Shown: positions 1-7,490 of the stretch, piece after piece | How positions within the stretch are numbered: the first letter of the stretch is position 1 | Layout: every line of letters begins with the position of its first letter | Origin: CAZQQN01 sp964549595 | Lineage (GTDB): Bacteria > Bacteroidota > Bacteroidia > CAILMK01 > CAYYUA01 | Assembly: GCA_964549595.1 (NCBI GenBank) | Contig: CAZJWK010000110.1 | Location: forward strand, 1-8,896 | Reading direction: 5' to 3' | DNA: 8,896 nucleotides | Translations under genes and position numbers: made by a program | The notes under the pieces: generated by a model | Told to the model about the DNA's origin: nothing | What the model saw: only the letters and a program-made list of their open reading frames with translations | Database searches by the model: none

Positions 1-164
1 ATTATTAGATCAAAACTTCTCAAAAACATTTCCATAAAATTCATTGTAGAACCATTTTTTCCAAGATTTTTATAGGGAAAAATGTCGTGCACCCTATCTT
101 AAAAACACTTTAGGTGTTGTTAGCAGAATTTAGCAAATTTGTCGGCTATCCTTAATCAACAAGC

Positions 165-1970
165 ATGGATGACAATCAGGTCTTAGCGGTTAAAAACCTT
201 AAAACTACTTTTCATACAGAGGAATCCTCTTTAGTCGCTGTAAATGATATTAGTTTTAACCTGGAAGGTGGAGAAACTTTGGGAATTGTGGGAGAAACCG
301 GCTCTGGCAAATCAGTGACTTCTTTATCGCTCATGCGGCTTATACCCTCTCCTCCCGGAGAGATTACGGAAGGGTCTATGCTTTTCAAAAGGGAAGATGG
401 AAGCGAGCTGGATTTGTCCAGGGCAACACCCCATCAAATGCGTCAAATTCGTGGCAACCAAATTGCCATGATCTTCCAGGAACCCATGACCTCCCTGAAT
501 CCGGTCTATACTTGTGGCGATCAGGTTATGGAAGCCATTAAATTACACCAAAAATTATCCAAAAAAGAAGCCAGGGAAAAAACCCTTAATCTTTTTAAGG
601 AAGTCCAATTGACCAGGCCTGAATCGATGCTTCATGCATTTCCCCATCAGATTTCCGGAGGACAGAAGCAAAGGGTTATGATTGCCATGGCCATGTCCTG
701 TAATCCCTCTATCCTTATTGCTGATGAACCTACCACAGCCCTGGATGTAACGGTTCAGCAAACCATTCTTGAACTGATGCAAAAGCTTCAACGGGAGCAT
801 AACATGGCCATAATTTTCATAACCCATGATTTGGGGGTAGTAGGGGAAATTGCCGACCGGGTATTGGTTATGTATAAAGGCCAGATTGTGGAAAGGGGCA
901 ATGTTTACCAGGTTTTTTCAAATCCGCAACATCCCTATACCAAAGGGCTATTAGCCTGCCGGCCGCCTCTTGAAAAACGGCTGCATAAACTCCCCACCAT
1001 GGATTTTTTCATGGAAGAAACCTCGGAAGGGCATATGGAAGCCCTTGGTAAGTCCGTTTCAGAGGCTTTGGATGAGTTGCAGGTGACAGAGGAAGAGCGA
1101 AATTACCATTTGAAAAAACTTTTTAACCATAAGCCCATCCTTACCATTTCGAACCTGAAAACCCATTTTCCCCTTAAAAAAGGGATTTTCGGTCGCACCA
1201 AAGGCTATGTAAAAGCCGTTGATGATGTCTCTTTTGACGTGTATTCAGGAGAAGTTTTAGGCCTTGTGGGTGAATCAGGTTGTGGAAAAACTACTCTGGG
1301 CCGAACCATTCTCCGGTTAATAGAGCCTACCGATGGCCGTGTTTGGTACCACGATCAGGATATATTCCACTTAGATTTGCGGGCGCTGAGGCGGTTGAGA
1401 AAAGACATGCAAATCATCTTTCAAGATCCTTATTCTTCACTAAACCCCCGTATGACCATTGGCAGTGCGATTTTAGAGCCCATGAAAGTTCATGGCCTTT
1501 ATAAAAATGATAAGGAGCGTAAACAAAAGGTTAAAGAACTACTGGAAAGGGTAAATCTGGATGGCGATTTCTTTAACTGTTATCCCCACGAATTTTCCGG
1601 TGGCCAAAGGCAAAGGATATGTATTGCCAGGGCTTTGGCCGTTGATCCACGGTTCATTATTTGTGATGAATCGGTGTCAGCGCTGGACGTTTCTGTTCAG
1701 GCTCAGGTGCTTAACCTCCTTAATGAACTAAAAACGGATTTTGATTTTACCTATATCTTCATTTCCCACGACCTTTCCGTAGTCAAATTCATGTCTGACC
1801 GTATGGTGGTAATGAATGAGGGAATCATAGAGGAGATGGGAGATGCCGATGAGATCTATTACAATCCTCAAAAGGAATATACCCAAAAACTTATCAGCGC
1901 CATTCCAAAAGGCAGGCTGGAAGATATTGAGCATGCAATGAAAAAACGGGGAAGATCGATTCCTGCTTAA
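165..1970 (+). CDS. Dipeptide/oligopeptide ABC transporter, fused double ATP-binding protein (DppD-DppF type)
   Basis: This cytoplasmic ATPase of 601 residues would power a peptide (or nickel/opine-like) importer of the Dpp/Opp family. Two complete nucleotide-binding domains are visible. Domain 1 has Walker A GETGSGKS (43-50), Q-loop Q105, signature ISGGQ (163-167), Walker B ILIADEP (183-189) and switch H221. Domain 2 has Walker A GESGCGKT (369-376), Q420, signature FSGGQ (477-481), Walker B ending DES (501-503) and H535. Each domain is followed by the oligopeptide-ATPase tail motif: NPQHPYTKGLL at 253-263 and NPQKEYTQKLI at 567-577. A charged linker (about 270-325) joins the halves. In Proteobacteria these are usually two genes, DppD and DppF; the fusion is common in Bacteroidota. 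The start is the ATG of MDDNQVLAV, just before the first beta strand. No permease or binding protein lies nearby, so partners must be elsewhere and the substrate is unproven. The 164-bp leader shows no convincing promoter. Confidence 0.95.
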   Translation: MDDNQVLAVKNLKTTFHTEESSLVAVNDISFNLEGGETLGIVGETGSGKSVTSLSLMRLIPSPPGEITEGSMLFKREDGSELDLSRATPHQMRQIRGNQIAMIFQEPMTSLNPVYTCGDQVMEAIKLHQKLSKKEAREKTLNLFKEVQLTRPESMLHAFPHQISGGQKQRVMIAMAMSCNPSILIADEPTTALDVTVQQTILELMQKLQREHNMAIIFITHDLGVVGEIADRVLVMYKGQIVERGNVYQVFSNPQHPYTKGLLACRPPLEKRLHKLPTMDFFMEETSEGHMEALGKSVSEALDELQVTEEERNYHLKKLFNHKPILTISNLKTHFPLKKGIFGRTKGYVKAVDDVSFDVYSGEVLGLVGESGCGKTTLGRTILRLIEPTDGRVWYHDQDIFHLDLRALRRLRKDMQIIFQDPYSSLNPRMTIGSAILEPMKVHGLYKNDKERKQKVKELLERVNLDGDFFNCYPHEFSGGQRQRICIARALAVDPRFIICDESVSALDVSVQAQVLNLLNELKTDFDFTYIFISHDLSVVKFMSDRMVVMNEGIIEEMGDADEIYYNPQKEYTQKLISAIPKGRLEDIEHAMKKRGRSIPA

Positions 1971-2025
1971 TCATTTTTAAACCTTTCAGGATTTTTGGAC
2001 ACCAATGAGGAAATTTTCAAACCCA

Positions 2026-3258
2026 TTACCGTATCGTTTCCTCAATGTCCCGTAATATGTCATGACCCAATTTATCCCGCTTGGTTTTCAGGTATTCGGT
2101 ATTGTATTGATTAGGCTCAATTTCCATTGGAACCCGTTCCACGATCTCCAGGCCAAAACCCTGTAATCCCTTTCGTTTAGAAGGATTGTTGGATAACAAG
2201 CGAATATGTCGAATGCCTAAATCCCTTAGAATTTGAGCACCAATGCCATAATCCCGTTCGTCCATCTTGAAGCCCAGCTTGAGGTTTGCTTCTACGGTAT
2301 CCATACCTTCTTCCTGGAGTTTGTACGCTTTTAGTTTATTCAACAACCCTATTCCGCGCCCTTCTTGGTTCATATAAAGCACCACACCCTTTCCGTTCTG
2401 CTCAACCAATTGCATGGCATGATGAAGCTGGACACCGCAATCACATTTGTTAGAACCAAAAATATCTCCGGTGGTGCAAGAAGAATGTACGCGTACCAGA
2501 ACCGGATCGTCTTCTTCCCATTCCCCTTTAATAAGGGCAAGGTGAATTTCATCCGATGTCAATTGTTTATAAGCCCGCAGCCGGAAATTACCGTATTTAG
2601 TAGGAAGGCTAACATCAATTTCCCGTTCGATCAAGGTTTCATGTTTCATCCGGTATTGGATGAGGTCCTTGATAGAAATTAATTTAAGGTTAAACTTTTC
2701 CGCGATTTTGGCCAAATCAGGCAGCCTTGCCATTGAGCCGTCTTCATTCATAATCTCCACCAACGTACCGGCCGGCTTAAGGCCGGCTAAACGGGCCAGA
2801 TCAATAGTAGCTTCAGTATGCCCGGGGCGCCTTAAAACCCCACCGGTTTTTGCCCTGAGCGGAAAGATATGACCGGGACGTCCCAAATCGGTGGGTTTGG
2901 TTTCTGGATCAACCAAGGCCTGAATGGTTTTGGCACGATCGGCTGCTGAAATTCCGGTAGAAGTTTTTTCGCTGATTAAATCCACTGAGACCGTAAATGG
3001 TGTGGAATGTGTGGCTGTGTTATCTGACACCATCGGCTCGAGCTTAAGCTCATCACAGCGGGACTCAATAATAGAAGCGCAAATAAGCCCCCTGCCCTCC
3101 TTGCTCATAAAATTTATAACCTCCGGAGTAACGTTTTCTGCTGCTGTTATGAAATCGCCTTCGTTTTCCCGGTCTTCATCATCTACCACTATAACCAACT
3201 TCCCTTTTTTAATGTCCGCTATGGCAGATTCTATGCTATCAAATTTTATCTCACTCAT
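2026..3258 (-). CDS. ribBA: Bifunctional 3,4-dihydroxy-2-butanone-4-phosphate synthase / GTP cyclohydrolase II
   Basis: The protein (410 residues) makes both precursors of riboflavin: the four-carbon unit from ribulose 5-phosphate (RibB domain, about 1-205) and the pyrimidine from GTP (RibA domain, about 206-400). The RibB half shows the acidic loop DDEDRENEGD (26-35), STPFTVSVD (85-93), RPGHIFPL (127-134) and RPGHTEATIDL (144-154), the substrate and Mg2+ site of the family. The RibA half shows HSSCTTGDIFGS (258-269) and KCDCG (271-275), which give zinc ligands C261, C272 and C274. It also has NQEGRGIGL (297-305), the DERDYGIGAQIL segment (333-344) and LLSNNPSKRKGL (354-365). Both halves look catalytically intact and the length is normal for the family. 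The gene converges on the ABC ATPase gene (55-bp gap) and sits 95 bp downstream of the glycosyltransferase in the same direction. That spacer is too short for, and shows no sign of, an FMN riboswitch. No other rib genes are adjacent. Confidence 0.97.
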   Translation of the reverse strand: MSEIKFDSIESAIADIKKGKLVIVVDDEDRENEGDFITAAENVTPEVINFMSKEGRGLICASIIESRCDELKLEPMVSDNTATHSTPFTVSVDLISEKTSTGISAADRAKTIQALVDPETKPTDLGRPGHIFPLRAKTGGVLRRPGHTEATIDLARLAGLKPAGTLVEIMNEDGSMARLPDLAKIAEKFNLKLISIKDLIQYRMKHETLIEREIDVSLPTKYGNFRLRAYKQLTSDEIHLALIKGEWEEDDPVLVRVHSSCTTGDIFGSNKCDCGVQLHHAMQLVEQNGKGVVLYMNQEGRGIGLLNKLKAYKLQEEGMDTVEANLKLGFKMDERDYGIGAQILRDLGIRHIRLLSNNPSKRKGLQGFGLEIVERVPMEIEPNQYNTEYLKTKRDKLGHDILRDIEETIR

Positions 3259-3287
3259 TACAAGAATTTTTAAACCTTCGTAAAAGC

Positions 3288-3295
3288 CAAATATC
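3288..3295 (-). promoter_or_regulatory. Possible Bacteroidota -7 box for ribBA
   Basis: On the minus strand this reads GATATTTG, five of the six fixed positions of TAnnTTTG. Its downstream edge lies 30 nt before the ribBA ATG, the same distance as the better box in front of the glycosyltransferase. No clear -33 element was found, so this is tentative. If real, ribBA can be transcribed independently of the upstream glycosyltransferase. Confidence 0.3.
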
Positions 3296-3353
3296 GTTCA
3301 AGGCTAACAGGAAAAGTTTTTATTAAGTTTAAAAGTTTTGGAGGATCGAATGT

Positions 3354-4496
3354 TTAATCCCATTTGCCATCGCCTTCAAAAGTCAAAAATCTGAAAAACC
3401 CGATGAAAAGGGCTGCATTCATCAAAACAAAATGGCGTATGTAACGAATCGGCTTTATTTCCATAAACCAATCACTTAGCAATAAATCCAGTATCCCTAA
3501 GCAATAAAAGATCCCCTGCCCCAAAAAAAGCCATTTGAAAAAGGGATCATACCCCAGCAAAAAGCCATTAGCCAAAAGGACGAAAACCATTAAAAAAGGG
3601 CCCATCCACCTAATAACTTTATGAGAAAAGAAAGCCAGGCTGGTGAAATTTTTAAAAGGATTTATGAAAGCCCTGAAACGGAAAAAATTTTGAAAATTGC
3701 CAATGCTAATACGGATCTTTCGCTGGAATTGGACATCGCTTTTCCCGGATATTTCCATATCGCAAACCGCATTGGGGGCAAAAACCGTTTTATACCCTGC
3801 TTCAAGTACTTTCATGAAAATAAAAAAATCATCTACATAAAACTCGGGCGGTACTGCTTTATAAAGGTTCTTTCTAATAGCGTAACAAGCTCCGTATGCC
3901 CCAATGACGGAACCGTAATAGCTCTCCCCTTTTTTAATTTTAAATTCCCGGTCGTTATAGACTTTCTCAGGCCTGGCCACTTCATCTTTTTGACTAACAT
4001 AGCTTTTTATATCGGCCTGAACACCTCCGATTTCGGGTTCTGAAAATGGCTTAACCAATTCGGGTATGGTATCAGGATGGAAAAAAGTATCCGCATCCGT
4101 TAACACCAAAATTTCAGCATCAATATTTTTAATCAATTCATTGAGTACGCCCGGCTTACCGGTTCGTTCTCTAAAGTAAAAAGATTTAACATTCGGATAT
4201 TGGGCTGCAAATTCTTCTACTATGGTATTGGTTTGGTCATTGGAACCATCGGAACCGATCCATATTTCTACTTTTTCCTCCGGATAGTTTGTATTTAAGG
4301 TTGATTTAATCTTTTTGGCAATTACTTCTTCTTCATTGTAGGCAGAGACCACAATAGCTACAAGGGGCAAATTATTAGGAAGAGCTTTTGGTAACTTGCG
4401 CTTTGGTAACCACATCATCCAGGTTGGAAAGATTAAGTAGCTATGAACAAGTAACAAAAAGCACAAAATCAATATGGCGGACAAAAAAAAGAGCAT
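3354..4496 (-). CDS. Membrane-anchored family 2 glycosyltransferase
   Basis: This is an inner-membrane GT2-family transferase (380 residues, COG1215-like) expected to move a sugar from a nucleotide-sugar donor onto a polysaccharide or glycolipid acceptor at the cytoplasmic face. An N-terminal membrane helix (about 2-24) precedes a GT-A catalytic domain. The domain has VAIVVSAYNEE (46-56), GSDGSND (81-87) for the nucleotide, a DAD metal motif (134-136), the likely base region VDDFFIF (221-227) and QRKIR (258-262) at the place of the QxxRW motif. Hydrophobic segments near 285-312, 320-343 and 355-370 form the C-terminal membrane bundle. The KPGVLNELI segment (114-122) matches the usual K-x-x-ALN region of processive and related GT2 enzymes. 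The missing Trp after QxxR argues for caution about processivity. The gene stands alone; ribBA follows after 95 bp. Donor and product cannot be read from the sequence. Confidence 0.9.
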   Translation of the reverse strand: MLFFLSAILILCFLLLVHSYLIFPTWMMWLPKRKLPKALPNNLPLVAIVVSAYNEEEVIAKKIKSTLNTNYPEEKVEIWIGSDGSNDQTNTIVEEFAAQYPNVKSFYFRERTGKPGVLNELIKNIDAEILVLTDADTFFHPDTIPELVKPFSEPEIGGVQADIKSYVSQKDEVARPEKVYNDREFKIKKGESYYGSVIGAYGACYAIRKNLYKAVPPEFYVDDFFIFMKVLEAGYKTVFAPNAVCDMEISGKSDVQFQRKIRISIGNFQNFFRFRAFINPFKNFTSLAFFSHKVIRWMGPFLMVFVLLANGFLLGYDPFFKWLFLGQGIFYCLGILDLLLSDWFMEIKPIRYIRHFVLMNAALFIGFFRFLTFEGDGKWD

Positions 4497-4525
4497 CTAT
4501 TTTATATACCTGATCTTTTCTTTTG

Positions 4526-4533
4526 CAAAGTTA
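4526..4533 (-). promoter_or_regulatory. Bacteroidota -7 promoter box upstream of the glycosyltransferase
   Basis: The minus strand reads TAACTTTG, an exact match to the TAnnTTTG -7 consensus of the Bacteroidota primary sigma factor. It ends 30 nt before the glycosyltransferase ATG. The expected -33 TTTG about 19-21 nt further upstream is poorly matched, which is common. Confidence 0.55.
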
Positions 4534-4645
4534 GGAGTTTCTTACTTAGATGAATGCTAATGATAAGAAATCTGTGGTTTTTAAATTATTTTTTGGCCAA
4601 AATTTCATTCTACCCCGGATATTTCGTTAAATGTTCAAAAAATGC

Positions 4646-4653
4646 TAACCTTG
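4646..4653 (+). promoter_or_regulatory. Possible -7 box for the CrtA-like gene
   Basis: TAACCTTG matches TAnnTTTG at five of six fixed positions. A TTTC (4622-4625) lies 20 nt upstream as a poor -33 candidate. It would give a leader of about 55 nt before the ATG at 4716. It is the best candidate I found for this gene, but weak. Confidence 0.25.
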
Positions 4654-4658
4654 ACCAT

Positions 4659-4672
4659 GGATTGAACAATCC
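4659..4672 (+). repeat. Short inverted repeat in divergent spacer, possible operator
   Basis: GGATTGAACAATCC consists of perfect 6-nt arms (GGATTG / CAATCC) around a 2-nt centre. It lies a few bases downstream of the candidate -7 box, where a repressor could block initiation of the CrtA-like gene. The arms are too close to form an RNA hairpin, so a dimeric protein site is the more sensible reading. It is a single copy of a short motif and may be chance. Confidence 0.3.
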
Positions 4673-4715
4673 TTTACTTTTTTCCATTGGCTTATGAAAC
4701 TAACGTTTACCATAA

Positions 4716-5444
4716 ATGGATTCCCGATCGAACCAATTGACTTCTGAATTCCTGAAATCTTCAACGCCACTCGTTACCCTAACGCTGTTTGATTTCCGTG
4801 GCATTGAGAAAGCCTGGGCTTTCCAGCAGATGGGGACCGGCAGGCTTCACCTGAAAAATATTGAAGGGTTGTGTTTTTGGAAATTACTGGGAACCGGTAA
4901 GGGAATAGGCTTTAGTATCATCCCCGATTTGGCTAAATATGGATTTTTAGGTGTATGGAGCTCTTATGAAAAAGCGGTTCATTTCCTTTCAAAAAGCACT
5001 TTTATGCGGCAGTATTTAAAACATGCTGCAAACCAAGTTACTTTCAAGCTTATACCCATCAAGGCGGATGGGCTTTGGTCCGGCCAAAATCCTTTTTTAC
5101 CTCTTTTTGGATCATCCGTGGTTCCTATCGAAAACCAAAAAACGGCCGTTTTAACCCGTGCTAGTATCCATTGGCAATCGTTAGTACGTTTCTGGAAGCA
5201 TGTGCCCTATACAAGTGAGGAATTGACCAATGCTGAAGGCCTGGAATACTCAATCGGATTAGGAGAAGCCCCTCTAATCCACCAGGCTACTTTCAGTATC
5301 TGGAAAAATGCCAATGCCATGAAACATTTTGCTTATAATAGTCCAATGCACCAATCAGTCATTAAAAAAACACGCCAGGAAAATTGGTATTCGGAAGATT
5401 TGTTTGCCCGCTTTCTGGTTATGGAAGGACATAATAACCGGTAA
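4716..5444 (+). CDS. CrtA-like (spheroidene monooxygenase family) protein
   Basis: The protein of 242 residues resembles the spheroidene monooxygenase family. CrtA of purple bacteria is a heme-containing oxygenase that puts keto groups on acyclic carotenoids. Family-type segments are FQQMGTGRLHL (36-46), GLCFWKLLGTGKGIGF (51-66), the GVW region (79-81), TRASIHWQSLVRFWKHVP (147-164), YSIGLGEAPLIHQATFSIW (178-196), the MKHFAY segment (202-207) and ENWYSEDLFARF (222-233). Length is near that of CrtA, and no signal peptide or membrane helix is seen. The ATG of MDSRSNQL is used; an ATG at 4694 is out of frame and closes quickly. The gene has no carotenoid genes beside it, diverges from the glycosyltransferase and converges, with 9 bp between, on the methyltransferase. 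Family membership is well supported. The actual substrate is unknown, because many Bacteroidota homologues are annotated only by similarity. Confidence 0.8.
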   Translation: MDSRSNQLTSEFLKSSTPLVTLTLFDFRGIEKAWAFQQMGTGRLHLKNIEGLCFWKLLGTGKGIGFSIIPDLAKYGFLGVWSSYEKAVHFLSKSTFMRQYLKHAANQVTFKLIPIKADGLWSGQNPFLPLFGSSVVPIENQKTAVLTRASIHWQSLVRFWKHVPYTSEELTNAEGLEYSIGLGEAPLIHQATFSIWKNANAMKHFAYNSPMHQSVIKKTRQENWYSEDLFARFLVMEGHNNR

Positions 5445-5453
5445 GGGGATGGA

Positions 5454-6488
5454 TCAATGATCAGGGTCATCGATTTTACCCAAAACAAAAAGATGAGGAT
5501 AAAGGGAACCGCTTTCTATTACCCGTTCTTCGGTAATTTTGAAGAGTTTGGTTCTAAGGATGGTCTGCCGAAACATGTCGGCCCGCTGCATTAGAATCAC
5601 CAATTTCCCCTCATCCCTTAAAATCCTGGCCGCATGCACCACAAAAGCACGAATCAGGTTACGCATATTGGATTTAGTGGCAGACTTTACCCCGTAAGGC
5701 GGATTGGAAATGAGCTTATCCACTTTTCCATGAATAAAATCCGGCAAAGTGAAAACATTCAAGACCCGGTATTCAATGTAATTTTCCAATTGGTTTAATG
5801 CGGCATTGTTACGTGCTCCTTCAAGCACATCTTCATACAGATCCCCCCCAATGATATTCACTTGTTTTCCGAAATGAGTTGCTACTTCCATCGGAATCGT
5901 TCCTGCTCCGCAAAAGGGATCCAGTACCGTTTCCCCCGGTTTAATCGCCGCAAATCTCTGGAGGGCGTAAGCGACAGAGGGTTTAATACCCGCACGGTGC
6001 AAATAGTCCATCCGGAAACGCTTATGGTACTTTTCGGGTGTGTGTTGAATCCCCAGGAAAGCAAAATCCCCAATAATATCGAGTCGAACATGGAGGTCAT
6101 ATGCTTTAAGCGAAACCGTTTGATGGTATTTTTCCTGCAAAACCCCACCAATGACAGCTTGTACTTCATGGGACCCAAATGAATGATTGCCGTACCGCCT
6201 CGTGGAGACACGAAAAGAACCCGCTGAACTCAATTCATCGAAAGGAGTTTCCTTAACTTTTTCACTTAATGCATCAAGGGTTTTGTTGAATTTAAATGTG
6301 TCCTTAATCTCAATGATCTGGTCAATCGACCGCAATTGAAAGAGGACCTCCGGTGAAGTATTCCGGATGGCTATGTGGCCTTGAAATTCAAAAAATTTTT
6401 CCGCTTGAGCATTGGGATTTAATGCGCCCAATTCGGCATAAACAAAATCCTCTAATCCCGGATTACAGGTAACTAAAAATGTTCTCAT
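5454..6488 (-). CDS. THUMP-domain SAM-dependent RNA guanine-N2 methyltransferase (RlmL N-half / Trm14-TrmN type)
   Basis: A cytoplasmic RNA methyltransferase of 344 residues. The N-terminal part (about 1-155) is a ferredoxin-like plus THUMP RNA-binding module, with SFRVSTRRYGNHSFGSHEVQ at 91-110 as its core. The linker YHKRFRMDYLHRAGIKPSVAYAL (in 154-176) is typical of this family. The C-terminal Rossmann domain has SAM motif I, LDPFCGAGTIPME (189-201), an acidic strand end GGDLYED (214-220), and the catalytic motif SNPPYG (261-266) of N2-guanine methyltransferases. Family members methylate guanine N2 in tRNA position 6 (TrmN/Trm14) or 23S rRNA (RlmL). The sequence alone does not decide between them, but the single-domain size and the RAGIKPSVAYAL linker favour the TrmN-like group. 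The start is the ATG of MRTFLVTCNPGLED, the family's usual opening. The upstream leader is interrupted by the 10-N assembly gap. Confidence 0.9.
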   Translation of the reverse strand: MRTFLVTCNPGLEDFVYAELGALNPNAQAEKFFEFQGHIAIRNTSPEVLFQLRSIDQIIEIKDTFKFNKTLDALSEKVKETPFDELSSAGSFRVSTRRYGNHSFGSHEVQAVIGGVLQEKYHQTVSLKAYDLHVRLDIIGDFAFLGIQHTPEKYHKRFRMDYLHRAGIKPSVAYALQRFAAIKPGETVLDPFCGAGTIPMEVATHFGKQVNIIGGDLYEDVLEGARNNAALNQLENYIEYRVLNVFTLPDFIHGKVDKLISNPPYGVKSATKSNMRNLIRAFVVHAARILRDEGKLVILMQRADMFRQTILRTKLFKITEERVIESGSLYPHLFVLGKIDDPDH

Positions 6489-6498
6489 ATTAAATTTT

Positions 6499-6508
6499 NN
6501 NNNNNNNN
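6499..6508. other. Assembly gap of 10 N
   Basis: Ten undetermined bases lie 11 bp upstream of the methyltransferase ATG. A round number of N suggests a scaffolding gap, so the true length is unknown and linkage of the left (1-6498) and right (6509-8896) parts depends on the scaffolder. A promoter-like box just right of the gap, in the orientation of the methyltransferase, supports the join. Confidence 0.95.
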
Positions 6509-6519
6509 TTTCAAAGGGG

Positions 6520-6527
6520 CAAAGGTA
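6520..6527 (-). promoter_or_regulatory. -7 promoter box likely serving the THUMP methyltransferase
   Basis: The minus strand reads TACCTTTG, an exact TAnnTTTG match, about 30 nt before the methyltransferase ATG as assembled (distance uncertain because of the N gap). No good -33 TTTG is found at the usual spacing. It lies just downstream of the copB remnant's stop, so the box separates the two transcription units. Confidence 0.4.
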
Positions 6528-6568
6528 GAGGCTTTGCTTTTGCTGAGCGGATTTTTCCGATCAAAACT

Positions 6569-7480
6569 TTATCCGGGTTCCTTCATATTCTTCCGCAATA
6601 ACTGGGCATTAATAGCCACAATCATTGTATTTAAGCTCATGAGCACGGCCCCTAATGCCGGACTGATCATGATGCTCCAACTATATAGCACCCATGCTGC
6701 CAAAAAGAATAAGATTTTTAATATCCTGCGGAACACTTTCCGCGAGGATGATATCAGCTGTTTCCGCAGCAATGTCAGTGCCGGAACCCACAGCAATGCC
6801 AATATCTGCCTGGGCCAATGCCGGAGGATCTTGACCCCGTCATCGGTCATGGTCCCCATCTCCTCTTTATTCTGAAGTTTCCTGACTTTATCCCTTTGTT
6901 CATCCGTTAGCACCTCAGCAAAATAGCCTTCCCTTTTTAAGGTTTTGCTGATATCCTCAGCTACTTCTTTGTTATCCCCTTTGAGCATATAGGTTTTGAT
7001 GTCATTAGCCTTTAACCCCCGAATACCATTTTTGTAACTTTTCCGGATTTGGCCTGCCAGGGCGATGAAACCCACTAATTCCCATTGTCAGGGTTCCGGT
7101 TTTATCAAAGACAATAGCAGTGAGACTCCTTGCCCTCTCAAAGGCAGTTCTGTTGCAGGTCAAAAAACCATTCCGGGCTGAAATACTTTTGAAGATAGCA
7201 GCGACCAAAGGTATGCCTAAACCCAAAGCATGCGGGCAAGGCATGATCATCACTTTCACCATTTGTACAAGGCAAAAATGAAGGGTTTGCCTAAGGCCAG
7301 CCAGGAAAACAGCGTGATTAAACCGACCGGGATTAAAATAATGGTCAGCCACAAGGTAGCCACATCCGGCAAACGCTGAGTATTGGATTTGCCCTGCTGC
7401 GCCTTATTCACCCCATGAATCACCTTGTTCAGGTGAGTATCATCTCAGGTTTTATTCATTTTCACCCTAAGCTTACCCAT
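6569..7480 (-). pseudogene. Degraded CopB-type copper/heavy-metal P1B ATPase (CPH motif)
   Basis: Read on the minus strand across frames, this is the C-terminal part of a CopB-like metal-translocating P-type ATPase. Recognisable pieces, in order: GKLRVKMNKT (end of actuator domain), DDTHLNKVIHGVNKAQQGKS, a helix, metal site CPHALG, phosphorylation site DKTGTLT, GFIALAGQIR, KTYMLKGDNKEVAEDI, TDDGV, DPPALAQADIGIAVGSGTD and the last helices (SPALGAVLMSL, NAQLLRK). Lesions visible: everything before the actuator end is missing; a TGA at 7445-7447 stands where family members have Gly; one base is lost near 7263-7267, just before MVKVM; after DKTGTLTMG the sequence jumps near 7080 to ELVGFIALAG, deleting the whole nucleotide-binding domain and shifting frame; one base is lost in the GDGxND motif near 6831; and near 6700 roughly 25-30 codons including a helix are gone. 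Gly of MTGDG is Asp. It cannot encode a working pump. Decay is the simplest reading, though an assembly error near the contig end is possible. Confidence 0.92.
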
Positions 7481-7490
7481 AAATTAAAAG

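Noticed and set aside
104..120. Hairpin AACAC-TTTAG-GTGTT before the ABC gene
   Set aside because: The stem is only five base pairs with no T-run or conserved context; it could easily be chance.
1971..2025. Bidirectional terminator between the convergent ABC and ribBA genes
   Set aside because: No stable stem-loop with a T-run is visible in the 55 bp.
2924..3283. Open frame of 119 codons opposite ribBA
   Set aside because: It is antisense to the conserved RibB domain, and the translation has no family features.
3259..3353. FMN riboswitch ahead of ribBA
   Set aside because: The spacer is only 95 bp, AT-rich, and lacks the conserved G-rich RFN core.
3621..4043. Open frame of 140 codons on the + strand
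   Set aside because: It lies wholly inside the glycosyltransferase gene on the other strand, whose motifs are clear. Its own translation has no recognisable features.
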